NCBI RefSeq assembly: GCF_030294945.1
Contig: NZ_AP018448.1
Coordinates: forward strand, 6,168,001 to 6,232,000
DNA: 64,000 nucleotides
Direction of reading: 5' to 3'
Source of the DNA: Streptomyces graminofaciens
GTDB taxonomy: Bacteria; Actinomycetota; Actinomycetes; Streptomycetales; Streptomycetaceae
Made by a program: the position numbers and the translations under genes. This document shows positions 1 through 8,128 of the stretch, piece by piece (within the stretch, counting starts at the first letter, position 1; each line of letters opens with the position of its first letter). Under the pieces are notes generated by a model. The model was not told the DNA's origin, searched no databases, and saw only the letters and a list, made by a program, of their open reading frames with translations.

Positions 1-2
1 TC

Positions 3-800
3 GACCTGTCCGCCGGTGTCGCGGTCACCACCTCGGCACTGACCGCCGCGATCCTGAGTTTCCAGCTGTCGGTGAACGTGTGGACCGGCGTGATCGTCGC
101 GCTGATCGTGTCCCTCGCCGTCGGCGCCTTCAACGGCTGGCTGCTCATCAAGACCGGCCTGCCGAGCTTCCTGGTCACCCTGGGCTCCTTCCTGATCCTC
201 CAGGGCTCCAATCTCGCCATCACGAAGATCTTCACCGGCAACGTGGCGAGCGACTCGATCGCCGACATGGACGGCTTCGACCAGGCCAAGGCCGTCTTCG
301 CCTCCGAGATCTCCATCGGCGACGTCAACTTCAAGATCACTGTCTTCTACTGGCTCGCCTTCGCCGGCATCGCCACGTGGCTGCTGCTGCGGACGAAGTT
401 CGGCAACTGGATCTTCGCGGTCGGCGGCAACAGGGACAGCGCGCGGGCCGTCGGGGTGCCCGTGAACTTCACGAAGATCGCCCTGTTCATGGGCGTCGGG
501 GCCGGGGCCTGGTTCATCGGTATGCACCTGCTGTTCTCGTTCAACACGGTGCAGTCCGGTGAGGGAGTCGGCAACGAGTTCCTGTACATCATCGCCGCGG
601 TCATCGGCGGCTGCCTGCTGACCGGCGGCTACGGCTCGGCGATCGGCCCGGTGATCGGTGCCTTCATCTTCGGCATGGTCTCCCAGGGCATCGTCTACGC
701 GAACTGGAACCCCGACTGGTTCAAGGCCTTCCTCGGCGTGATGCTCCTGATCGCCGCCCTCGTCAATCTGTGGGTCCGCAGCCAGGCGACCCGGAGGTGA
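3..800 (+). CDS. ABC transporter permease, sugar type (5' truncated by window)
   Basis: Membrane permease of a carbohydrate-type ABC importer (RbsC/XylH family). The reading frame is open from base 3, so the gene begins before the window; 265 residues are visible. The visible part opens with [10 protein letters not shown], which matches the conserved DLSVG-type motif of this family, followed by several hydrophobic helices and a Gly-rich stretch ([19 protein letters not shown]) typical of the coupling region. Its stop codon lies inside the ribosome binding site of the ATPase gene that follows, so the two are one transcription unit. The substrate cannot be told; the binding protein should lie upstream, outside the window. 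Confidence 0.9.
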   Translation, partial: DLSAGVAVTTSALTAAILSFQLSVNVWTGVIVALIVSLAVGAFNGWLLIKTGLPSFLVTLGSFLILQGSNLAITKIFTGNVASDSIADMDGFDQAKAVFASEISIGDVNFKITVFYWLAFAGIATWLLLRTKFGNWIFAVGGNRDSARAVGVPVNFTKIALFMGVGAGAWFIGMHLLFSFNTVQSGEGVGNEFLYIIAAVIGGCLLTGGYGSAIGPVIGAFIFGMVSQGIVYANWNPDWFKAFLGVMLLIAALVNLWVRSQATRR

Positions 801-808
801 ACCATCCC

Positions 809-1711
809 ATGACAGCCACGAACACAGCCGTCACCCTCGACGGCCCGCCGCCGAAGGACGACGGCGCCGTCGTCGAACTGCGGGACACGGGCAAGGCCTA
901 CGGCAACGTCCGCGCCCTGCACGGCGTGAACCTCAGCGTCCACCCCGGCCGCGTCACCTGCGTGCTGGGCGACAACGGCGCCGGCAAGTCCACCCTCATC
1001 AAAATCATCTCCGGCCTGCACCAGCACACCGAGGGCGAAGTCCTCGTCGACGGCGAGCCGGTGCGCTTCTCCACCCCTCGCGAGGCCCTGGACGCCGGTA
1101 TCGCCACCGTCTACCAGGATCTGGCCACCGTGCCCCTCATGCCGGTCTGGCGGAACTTCTTCCTCGGCTCCGAGTTCACCCGCGGCCCCTGGCCCGTCCG
1201 CCGCCTCGACATCGACAGGATGAAGAAGACCGCGGACACCGAACTGCGGAACATGGGCATCGTCCTGGACGACCTCGACCAGCCCATCGGCACCCTCTCC
1301 GGCGGCCAGCGCCAGTGCGTCGCCATCGCCCGCGCCGTCTACTTCGGCGCGAGGGTCCTGATCCTCGACGAGCCGACGGCCGCCCTCGGCGTCAAGCAGT
1401 CGGGTGTCGTGCTGAAGTACATCGCCGCCGCCCGCGACCGCGGCCTCGGCGTCATCTTCATCACCCACAACCCCCACCACGCCTACATGGTCGGCGACCA
1501 CTTCAGCGTCCTGCGCCTGGGCACCCTCGAACTCTCCGCGTCCCGCGACCAGGTCAGCCTCGAAGAACTCACCAACCACATGGCCGGCGGCACCGAACTC
1601 GCCGCCCTCAAACACGAGTTGGCCCAGGTCCGTGGGGTGGACGTCGAGGAACTCCCGGACGCGGCGGACCTCACCGCACCCGCGTCGGGCTCCGGCCAGG
1701 AAGCCTCCTGA
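809..1711 (+). CDS. ABC transporter ATP-binding protein, sugar type
   Basis: Single-domain ATPase (300 aa) that powers the permease encoded just upstream. Walker [10 protein letters not shown] is at about residues 54-62, the signature LSGGQRQ near 160, and Walker [13 protein letters not shown] near 183-194. It has one ABC domain, unlike the double-domain RbsA/XylG proteins, as in many actinobacterial sugar importers of the FrcA type. The ATG at 809 is chosen because GGAGGTGA sits 9-16 bases before it and overlaps the permease stop; a longer in-frame start at 770 would overlap the permease. It is the last gene of the operon, followed by a strong hairpin terminator. Confidence 0.93.
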   Translation: MTATNTAVTLDGPPPKDDGAVVELRDTGKAYGNVRALHGVNLSVHPGRVTCVLGDNGAGKSTLIKIISGLHQHTEGEVLVDGEPVRFSTPREALDAGIATVYQDLATVPLMPVWRNFFLGSEFTRGPWPVRRLDIDRMKKTADTELRNMGIVLDDLDQPIGTLSGGQRQCVAIARAVYFGARVLILDEPTAALGVKQSGVVLKYIAAARDRGLGVIFITHNPHHAYMVGDHFSVLRLGTLELSASRDQVSLEELTNHMAGGTELAALKHELAQVRGVDVEELPDAADLTAPASGSGQEAS

Positions 1712-1732
1712 CCGCCCTCCGGCCGCCTCCTC

Positions 1733-1793
1733 AAGCACTCGAGCCGTGGTGCTCATCCGCTGGACGCGGGTGAGCACCACGGCTCGAGTGCTT
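1733..1793. terminator. very long bidirectional hairpin terminator
   Basis: Bases 1733-1760 and 1766-1793 form a 28-bp stem broken only by one T/G pair, around the 5-base loop TGGAC. It sits between the convergent ABC operon and afsK and can end transcription from both sides. Confidence 0.9.
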
Positions 1794-1824
1794 CTCGTGC
1801 GTGCACCGCACCGTGGCCCGGCGC

Positions 1825-4161
1825 CTACGTCGTACGCGCCGTCCCCGTCCCCTTCTCCGCGTCCAGCGCGTACACGCAGCGGTCCTTGCTGCAGGCGTAC
1901 ACGACACCGTCCTGGACGACGGGGGAGCCGGTGATCTCCCCGCCCGTGGCGAGCTTCCACCTCAGCCGGCCGTCATCGGCCTTGAGGGTGTACAGCAGAT
2001 GGTCCGTGGACCCGAAGTGGATCCGCCCCTCGGCCACCGCAGGCGCCCCCACGATGTCCCCACCCGCCTGGAACCGCCACTTCGGCGTCCCGGTCACCGC
2101 GTCGAGCGTGTACAGCCCCTTGCCGCTCCCCACATGCACATGCCCGGCCGCCACCAGCACCGGCTCCAGGGAGGCCCGCGACTCCGTCGCGATCCGCCAC
2201 CGGTCACGGCCGTCCGACGCGTCGAGGGCGTACACCGTCCCGAGGTAGTCGGCGAGATACACGCCGCCACCCGTGACCGCCGGCCCCGGCGCGAACGTCG
2301 GCGCCGACAGGAACACCGCCGGCGCCTCGAAGTGCCAGCGCACATGCCCGCTCGCCACATCGATGGCGAGGACACGGCTACCGGCGGCGACGTACACGTA
2401 CCCGTCCGAGGCGGGCGTCAGCCGGACCGGCACTCCACCGCAGGAGGCCGCGTCGCCGATGGGGTACGACCAGCGCTCTTCGCCCGTCCGGGCCTCCAGC
2501 GCGCGCAGCCGGGCGTCCTTCCAGATGTACACCGTGCCGTCGTGGACGACCGGCCCGGCCTCGGGGGACTCGAAGTCGGCCTGGGCTCCGGTGGTCTCCC
2601 AGAGCTTCTGCCCGTTGGACGCCTCCCAGCCCTGTACGCCGCCGCCCCGGGTCGCGGTGACCACGGTCCCCCGGTCGGCCTTCAGCGAGTAGACCCAGGC
2701 GTCGGTCGACAGCCGCCAGAGGTCCGCCCCCTCCCGCGCGTCGAGCGCGAAGAGGGTCGGGCCGTCGGAGGCGTGGATACGGCCGTCCGCGACCGCCATC
2801 GACCAGGCGACGTCCCGGGTCTTGAAGCGGCGTCGGCCGGTCGCCACGTCCAGGGCGTGCACCTCGAAGGACGTGACGTAGACGAGGTCGCCCGCGACGG
2901 AAGGCGTGCCCCACACATCGTTCGACATGCGGAAACGCCAGGGCCGCCAGCCGGACGCGGCCGGCTCGGGGGCGGGTACGGGGTGGGCGGTCGCGGGGTC
3001 GGCGCCGTTCACCCCCGCGCGCGGCCGGGACCAGGACGCGGCGAGGCCCGCCTCGGGAGGGGGCGCCTTCACCGCGGCCGCGCGGGCGTCGGCGACACGC
3101 GGCCCGGGGCCGATGGGCACCTGGGCTCCGGCGAGCCGCACGGGGCCCGTGTCGGGCGCGCCGATGGACACGGGCGCGGGGTCGTACGAGGGCGGGGGCG
3201 GCGGAACGGGAGCCGGGGCGGTGGGCCGGCCACCGCCGCCGGAGGTCTGCTGCTTCGGGGCCGGGCGCCCACCCCGACGGGTCTCGATCAGGCCCACGGC
3301 TTTCTCGGGCAGCCACGCGGACGCCGTACCGCTGTCGTCGGACCCGGAGCCGAAGAGATGCGGCGCGAGCTGCGCCTGGAGGTCGGCGGGACCCGGCCGG
3401 GCCGTCGGGTCCATCTGCATACAGGACTCGCTGAGGGGCCGCAGGTCGTCCGGGAGCCCGCTGAGATCCGGGCCTTCCCGCAGCAGCATGAAGACGGTCT
3501 CCACGGGATTGGCACCGTGGAACGGCGCGTGCCCGGTCGCCGCGAACACGAGCATCGACCCGAGCGAGAAGACGTCACTCGCGCCCGTCACACTCCGCGA
3601 GTCCTTCGCCTGCTCGGGCGACATGTACGCGGGCGTACCGACGGCGACGTTCGTCATCGTCAGACGTGTGTTCGACACACCGGATGCGATACCGAAGTCG
3701 ATGACCCGAGGGCCGTCCTCGACCACCAGCACGTTCGACGGCTTCAGGTCGCGGTGGACGAGCCCGGCCCCGTGAATGGACTGGAGCGCCTCGGCGACAC
3801 CCGCGGCGAACCAGCGAACGGCCTGGACCGGCAGCGGCCCGCAGTCATTCACTATCTCCTCGAGCGAGGGCGCGGGGACGTACGCGGTCGCCAGCCACGG
3901 CACGGCGGCGCGCGGGTCGGCGTCGACCACCGCGGCCGTGTAGAAGCCGGACACCGCGCGGGCCGCCTCGACCTCGCGGGTGAAACGGACCCGGAAGAGC
4001 TGGTCCTCCGCCAGTTCCGTCCTGACCGTCTTGATCGCCACGCGTCGACCCGACGCCGAGCGCGCCAGATAGACCAGCCCCATGCCGCCGGCACCCAGCC
4101 GTCCCAGCACCTCGAACGGCCCGATCCGCCGCGGATCGTGCTGCGTCAGCTGATCCACCAC
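1825..4161 (-). CDS. afsK: AfsK-type serine/threonine protein kinase with C-terminal PQQ propeller
   Basis: Kinase of the AfsK-AfsR system that globally controls antibiotic production in Streptomyces and also affects polar growth through DivIVA (established for S. coelicolor AfsK). The N-terminal kinase domain (about residues 1-270) shows the Gly loop GRLGAGGMGLVYLA, catalytic HRDLKPSN, DFGIA and GTPAYMSPEQ. A Pro/Ala-rich linker follows, and then about 360 residues of PQQ/beta-propeller repeats with recurring ALDA and DGTVY-type motifs. No transmembrane helix is evident, as expected for AfsK (about 800 aa; here 778). The GTG at 4161 has GGGGAGG upstream and matches the remembered AfsK start VVDQLTQHDPRR; the open frame extends to a GTG at 4200 without a clear RBS. 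The gene lies beside a VOC gene and a tetR, the order I recall for SCO4423-SCO4421. Confidence 0.85.
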   Translation of the reverse strand: MVDQLTQHDPRRIGPFEVLGRLGAGGMGLVYLARSASGRRVAIKTVRTELAEDQLFRVRFTREVEAARAVSGFYTAAVVDADPRAAVPWLATAYVPAPSLEEIVNDCGPLPVQAVRWFAAGVAEALQSIHGAGLVHRDLKPSNVLVVEDGPRVIDFGIASGVSNTRLTMTNVAVGTPAYMSPEQAKDSRSVTGASDVFSLGSMLVFAATGHAPFHGANPVETVFMLLREGPDLSGLPDDLRPLSESCMQMDPTARPGPADLQAQLAPHLFGSGSDDSGTASAWLPEKAVGLIETRRGGRPAPKQQTSGGGGRPTAPAPVPPPPPSYDPAPVSIGAPDTGPVRLAGAQVPIGPGPRVADARAAAVKAPPPEAGLAASWSRPRAGVNGADPATAHPVPAPEPAASGWRPWRFRMSNDVWGTPSVAGDLVYVTSFEVHALDVATGRRRFKTRDVAWSMAVADGRIHASDGPTLFALDAREGADLWRLSTDAWVYSLKADRGTVVTATRGGGVQGWEASNGQKLWETTGAQADFESPEAGPVVHDGTVYIWKDARLRALEARTGEERWSYPIGDAASCGGVPVRLTPASDGYVYVAAGSRVLAIDVASGHVRWHFEAPAVFLSAPTFAPGPAVTGGGVYLADYLGTVYALDASDGRDRWRIATESRASLEPVLVAAGHVHVGSGKGLYTLDAVTGTPKWRFQAGGDIVGAPAVAEGRIHFGSTDHLLYTLKADDGRLRWKLATGGEITGSPVVQDGVVYACSKDRCVYALDAEKGTGTARTT

Positions 4162-4462
4162 TTGCCCTGCCACCTCCCCGTACCGGACCGCGTCGTCCAC
4201 GTTTTGTACGCGACCCCGTGCAGCGTCTCACCACCGAACCGCCATGGCGGCACGCACCCCGATTCTTCCTGTACCGGGGGCAGGTTGCGAACCCGGGGGC
4301 GGATCGGGGTGTCTCAGGACAAAACCACGTCGTCCGCCCCGTGGGAAGCGGGCGCCCGGATGGTGGGACACCACGGCGGCGCGTGTACCACCGGCGCACG
4401 ACCCCTGCTCCCGGCCGCCGACGGACCACGCGTCGGCCGGCGTCATCCCTGGTCAGCGATGG

Positions 4463-5260
4463 TCAGACCCCCTCGGAACCACTCCCGGCACCTTCACCCT
4501 CCCACTCCTCCCGGGTTTCAGCCACGTCCCGCGGCTGAAGAAGCGCGAAGGAAGCCCCCTGGTTGTCCGTGACGACCGCCACATGCCCGTACGAGGTGTC
4601 GAACGGCGGCACCTGGACGCGTCCGCCGAGCCGGCTGACGGTCCCGAGGGCGGCCTCGCAGTCGACGGTCTGGAAATGAACGAGGAAATGCGGCGGCATC
4701 TCGGCGGGAAACACCTCCGTGAGCGCGGCCCGGCCGAAGTCGGGGCGGGCGTCCGGGCCGAAGAGGGCCTCGTGGAAGAGGTGCGCGTAGAAGGAGTTGG
4801 CGGCCCGGGTGTCGCGGGCGTACAGCTCGGCCCAGGCGAAGGTGCCGGGTTCGTGGCGGCGGCCGAAGCCGGGGTGGGTGCCGGGCTGCCAGAGCCGGAA
4901 GACGGCGCCCTCCGGGTCGGTGGCGAGGGCGGTGACGCCGAGGTCGGCGAGCGGGGTGGGAGGGATGACGATCCGGCCGCCGGCCGCGTGGATGCGGGCG
5001 GAGAGGGTGGTGGCGTCCGGGGTCGCGAAGTACAGCGTCCAGACGGTGGGGAGGCGGCCGTCGGGCTTGGGGGCGAGGGCGGCGACGGGGGTGTCGTGGT
5101 GCAGCGCCCACAGCTCCCGGGCGCCGTCGCCGGGCGCGACCTCGAAGGTCCACCCGAAGAGCGCACCGTAGAAACGCTTGCCCGCCTCGACGTCGGGCAA
5201 CTGCACGTCGATCCAGCAGGGGGTGCCTTCGGCGTACGCGACTCCCGTCTCATGGGCCAT
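4463..5260 (-). CDS. kbpA: VOC (glyoxalase/bleomycin-resistance fold) protein, probable AfsK-binding protein KbpA
   Basis: A 265-aa protein made of two tandem VOC modules (about residues 10-125 and 135-250), each starting with the typical WIDVQLPDVEAGKRFYGALF or WAELYARDTRAANSFYAHLF pattern. By position directly upstream of afsK and by size it fits KbpA, the S. coelicolor protein (about 250 aa) that binds AfsK and inhibits its autophosphorylation. That assignment rests on remembered synteny; from sequence alone only the VOC fold is certain. The gene ends about 300 bp before afsK, so afsK may have its own promoter in 4162-4462. No catalytic role is assigned. Confidence 0.6.
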   Translation of the reverse strand: MAHETGVAYAEGTPCWIDVQLPDVEAGKRFYGALFGWTFEVAPGDGARELWALHHDTPVAALAPKPDGRLPTVWTLYFATPDATTLSARIHAAGGRIVIPPTPLADLGVTALATDPEGAVFRLWQPGTHPGFGRRHEPGTFAWAELYARDTRAANSFYAHLFHEALFGPDARPDFGRAALTEVFPAEMPPHFLVHFQTVDCEAALGTVSRLGGRVQVPPFDTSYGHVAVVTDNQGASFALLQPRDVAETREEWEGEGAGSGSEGV

Positions 5261-5386
5261 AGGCCCAAGCTACGGGCGCCCAGCGCGGGGCGCGCGCCGG
5301 ACGCGTCCGGCTCGGTCACGCGGGAGAGCGCCGGCGGGTGGGGTGCATTGGCGGGTGCGGGTCGTGTGGGGTCGCTCGCATGGTTC

Positions 5387-5431
5387 CCCACGCACCCACG
5401 CACCCACGCACCCACGCACCCACGCACCCAC
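5387..5431. repeat. 8-bp tandem repeat CCCACGCA, about 5.6 copies
   Basis: Perfect copies of CCCACGCA run from 5387 to 5426, with a partial copy to 5431. They lie between the divergent VOC gene and tetR, upstream of both promoters, and could vary in copy number by slippage. Confidence 0.9.
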
Positions 5432-5549
5432 AGCGAAAGAAATAGGACACGGCGCCGTGTCCTCCCCGGCGAACCCCTTGGTGAAGCCCGTACTCCCCAT
5501 TTGCAGTCGGCCGAATCGCGCTCCGATCGCCCCTCGGTAAGCTGACGGC

Positions 5550-6197
5550 ATGACAGGACAAGTGCGTACCGTCGACGGCCGCGTGGCCGGCCGACGTGGG
5601 CAGGCGACCCGGCAGAAGCTGCTTGACTGCCTCAGCGAGATGCTCAGCTCCTCCCCCTACCGGGACGTCAAAGTCATTGATGTCGCCCGGAAGGCGGGCA
5701 CTTCACCCGCGACCTTCTACCAGTACTTCCCGGACGTGGAAGGCGCCGTCCTGGAGATCGCCGAGCAAATGGCCACCGAGGGCGCCACGTTGACCCAGCT
5801 CCTCGAAGGCCGCTCCTGGGTCGGCAAGGCGGGCTGGCAGACGGCTCAGGAACTCGTCGACGGCTTCCTGGAGTTCTGGCGGAAGAACGACGCGATCCTC
5901 CGCGTCGTCGACCTGGGCGCGGCCGAGGGCGACAAACGCTTCTACAAGATCCGCATGAAGATCCTGAACTCGGTCACCAACTCCCTGACGGAGACGGTCA
6001 CCGAACTCCAGAACAGGGGCAAGGTCGACAAGGACGTGACCCCGGCGGCCCTGGCCGGCTCCCTCGTCGCCATGCTCGCCTCGGTCTCCTCGCACCAGAA
6101 GGGCTTCCAGACCTGGGGCGTGAAACAGGCCGAACTCAAGCCCAACCTGGCCCTGTTGGTCCACCTGGGCATCACGGGCAAGAAGCCGACGAAGTAG
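5550..6197 (+). CDS. TetR-family transcriptional regulator
   Basis: A 215-aa one-component repressor. The HTH lies at about residues 18-65 (VIDVARKAGTSPATFYQYFP, the usual TetR recognition-helix pattern), and the remaining helical domain would bind ligand. It is the only TetR gene in the window and therefore a candidate regulator of the palindromes found in the catabolic promoters. The segment before its ATG contains one half-site, TGACGG (5543-5548), overlapping a possible -10 TAAGCT and the start codon, which hints at autoregulation and a very short or absent leader. Against this, the gene also sits in the conserved flank next to afsK/kbpA, so it may serve another function. A hairpin terminator follows at 6238. 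Confidence 0.85.
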   Translation: MTGQVRTVDGRVAGRRGQATRQKLLDCLSEMLSSSPYRDVKVIDVARKAGTSPATFYQYFPDVEGAVLEIAEQMATEGATLTQLLEGRSWVGKAGWQTAQELVDGFLEFWRKNDAILRVVDLGAAEGDKRFYKIRMKILNSVTNSLTETVTELQNRGKVDKDVTPAALAGSLVAMLASVSSHQKGFQTWGVKQAELKPNLALLVHLGITGKKPTK

Positions 6198-6237
6198 CTC
6201 CTGCCGGCAAGGCGATCGACGCACGTCCTGTCCCGCA

Positions 6238-6266
6238 GGCGGCGCCCCTTCCCCCGGGGTGCCGCC
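6238..6266. terminator. hairpin between convergent tetR and oxidoreductase genes
   Basis: GGCGGCGCCCC (6238-6248) pairs with GGGGTGCCGCC (6256-6266), with one G-T pair and a 7-base loop. It lies tail to tail between the two genes. Confidence 0.75.
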
Positions 6267-6298
6267 GGCTGCGTTCACCGGAGCGGTGGGACCACCCG

Positions 6299-6781
6299 TC
6301 ACCGCCGTACGATCCGGAACACCCGGATCTCCCGCTCCACCCGCGCCTGGTAGGTGGCGTACGGCGGCCAGAACGCCAGCAACTCCCGCCACGCGGCGCT
6401 CCGTTCCTCCCCCTCCAGCAGCCGGGCCCTGACCGGGATGTCCTCCCCCTTCCAGCTGACCTCGGCGTCGGGATGGGCCAGCAGGTTGGCGCTCCAGGCG
6501 GGATGGCCGGACCGGCCGAAGTTGGAGCCTATGAGCAGCCAACTCCCGCCGTCCTCCTCGGGCATACAGGCCAGCGGCGTCCGACGCGGCACCCCGCTCT
6601 TCGCCCCGGTCGCCGTCAGCACGACCCCCGGCAGCAGTTGGGCGCTGAGCAGCACCCGCCCCCGCGTCAACCGGTGCACGGCCCGGTCCAGCGCGGGAAT
6701 CACATGCGGCGCGACCCGCGCGAACAACGGTGTCGAGGACACCTTCTGCACCAACCGCACACCCATGTCCTTCACGGCCAT
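6299..6781 (-). CDS. deazaflavin-dependent nitroreductase-family protein (DUF385)
   Basis: A 160-aa protein of the F420/deazaflavin-binding split-barrel family (Ddn-like). The motif LTATGAKSGVPRRTPLACM followed by WLLIGSNFGRSGHPAWSANLLAHP is characteristic: the TxGxKSGxxR segment binds cofactor and the GxxxxPxWxxNLxAxP segment defines the family. Its ATG overlaps the TGA of the upstream acyl-CoA dehydrogenase gene (TGATG), so it is translationally coupled and falls under the operator at 8040. It may reduce an enone or quinone-like intermediate, an inference from family and context. Members of this family often occur in actinobacterial steroid and terpenoid gene clusters. Confidence 0.85.
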   Translation of the reverse strand: MAVKDMGVRLVQKVSSTPLFARVAPHVIPALDRAVHRLTRGRVLLSAQLLPGVVLTATGAKSGVPRRTPLACMPEEDGGSWLLIGSNFGRSGHPAWSANLLAHPDAEVSWKGEDIPVRARLLEGEERSAAWRELLAFWPPYATYQARVEREIRVFRIVRR

Positions 6782-8016
6782 CAGTGCCGCACCTCCTCGC
6801 CGTCGAACTCCGCCCCGAAGACCCCCGCCGCCTCCGCCGTACACCCCCGCAACCGATGCGCCGGCCCGAACAGCAACTCGTCCTGCGCCGCCCGCTTGAA
6901 GTACAGCTGTGCCTCGTGTTCCCAGGTGAACCCGATCCCGCCGTGCAACTGGATCCCCTCGGCGGCGGCGAGCCGCAACGCCTCCAGCGCCTGCGCGAGA
7001 GCGAGCGCCCCCACTCGCTCCCCCCGCACACCACGTACGGTCGCCCAGGCCGCGTAGTACGCCGCCGACCGGGCCGCCCGCACCCCCACATACACATCCG
7101 CCAGCCGATGCTTCACCGCCTGGAACGACCCGATCGGCCGCCCGAACTGCTCCCGCTGCCGTACGTACGCCACGGTCCGCTCCAGCACCCGGTCCGCCGC
7201 CCCCACGGCCTCGGCGGCGAGCACGGCGGCGGCCCCGTCCCCGACGCCGGCGAGAGCGGAGAGAACACCGCCGCCACGGTCCTCCCCCAGCAACTCCGCC
7301 TCCACGTCCCGAAGTTCCAGCCGAGCCATCGGCCGCGTCTCGTCCAACGCGGTCTGCCGCACCCGCACAAGCCCCGCCGCCGACGCCATAGAAGCAGAAG
7401 CAGAAGACGCCCGTACGACGAACAACAGTGTCCGCGACCGCGCGTACCCCCCGGCGTGCGCGGCCACGAGCAGCACCTCCGCGCTGTGCCCGCCGAGTAC
7501 CTGCCCGACCTCCCCGTACAGCCGCCACCCGTCTCCACCGACCCGCCGAGCCTGTACGCCCCCGGCGCGCCCGCCACCCGCCCACGCCCCCCGGTTGTCA
7601 CCGGTGAGCCCGAGCACGGCCCCCAGGCCCGTCCCCGGCACGGCGAGCGCGGCCGTCACCTCGCCGGAGGCGATACGGGGCAACAACTCCCGCCGCTGCC
7701 GCTCGTCACCGAGCGCGAGCACCAGCGGCGCCACCAGCACAGCGGTGGACAGCAGCGGCACGGGCGCCAGCGCCCGCCCCAGTTCCTCTCCCACCAGCGC
7801 CAGTTCGGTCATCGAGCAGCCGACACCGCCGTACGCCTCGGGGAGCGCGAGCCCGGGCAGGCCGAGCTGTTCGGCGAGGACGGTCCACAACCCACGGTCG
7901 TAGCCGTCCGCCGTCGCGACGGCCGCCCGCACCTCCTCCGGGCCGCACCGCTTGATCAGCAACTCCCGTACAGTGCGCCGGATTTCCTCCTGCTCGGCGG
8001 ACAGGCGAGCGTCCAC
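6781..8016 (-). CDS. acyl-CoA dehydrogenase
   Basis: A 411-aa flavoprotein of the acyl-CoA dehydrogenase family. The N-terminal helical domain is seen as LSAEQEEIRRTVRELL, a middle domain is less conserved, and the C-terminal domain carries YVRQREQFGRPIGSFQAVKHRLADVY and IQLHGGIGFTWEHEAQLYFKRA, the FadE-type signature. It introduces a double bond into an acyl-CoA chain and passes electrons to ETF. It starts with GTG, with GGGAGGGGG about 7 bases upstream. The promoter contains a perfect palindrome at 8040-8052. It is the first gene of an operon with the DUF385 gene and is divergent from the thiolase-like gene. Confidence 0.92.
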   Translation of the reverse strand: MDARLSAEQEEIRRTVRELLIKRCGPEEVRAAVATADGYDRGLWTVLAEQLGLPGLALPEAYGGVGCSMTELALVGEELGRALAPVPLLSTAVLVAPLVLALGDERQRRELLPRIASGEVTAALAVPGTGLGAVLGLTGDNRGAWAGGGRAGGVQARRVGGDGWRLYGEVGQVLGGHSAEVLLVAAHAGGYARSRTLLFVVRASSASASMASAAGLVRVRQTALDETRPMARLELRDVEAELLGEDRGGGVLSALAGVGDGAAAVLAAEAVGAADRVLERTVAYVRQREQFGRPIGSFQAVKHRLADVYVGVRAARSAAYYAAWATVRGVRGERVGALALAQALEALRLAAAEGIQLHGGIGFTWEHEAQLYFKRAAQDELLFGPAHRLRGCTAEAAGVFGAEFDGEEVRH

Positions 8017-8039
8017 GGACCGACCCCCTCCCTGAGATC

Positions 8040-8052
8040 TGACGGTCCGTCA
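8040..8052. promoter_or_regulatory. operator palindrome 1, TGACGGTCCGTCA
   Basis: Perfect 13-bp inverted repeat, 24 bp before the acyl-CoA dehydrogenase start, in the 112-bp divergent region. It belongs to the family of sites repeated across the window. Confidence 0.8.
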
Positions 8053-8106
8053 TATTAGGCCCGCGCCGCACACATGCCCAGCCCCGACACCAGTCCCGAC
8101 ACGCGG

Positions 8107-8127
8107 TATCTGATGTACCGTCAGATA
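8107..8127. promoter_or_regulatory. operator palindrome 2, overlapping a leaderless start
   Basis: The core TGATGTACCGTCA (8111-8123) lies within a longer TATCTGA...TCAGATA inverted repeat (8107-8127). It ends one base before the ATG at 8129, so a bound repressor would cover the start of the thiolase-like gene. No ribosome binding site is present. Confidence 0.8.
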
Positions 8128-8128
8128 C

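Noticed and set aside
1801..4572. Plus-strand open frame of 923 codons opposite afsK
   Set aside because: The afsK strand has all kinase motifs and the plus frame has only Arg/Pro/Gly-rich sequence. It is an antisense shadow.
5387..5431. CCCACGCA tandem copies considered as a CRISPR array or iteron cluster
   Set aside because: No spacers are present, so it is not CRISPR. Iterons would need a replication gene nearby, and none is present.
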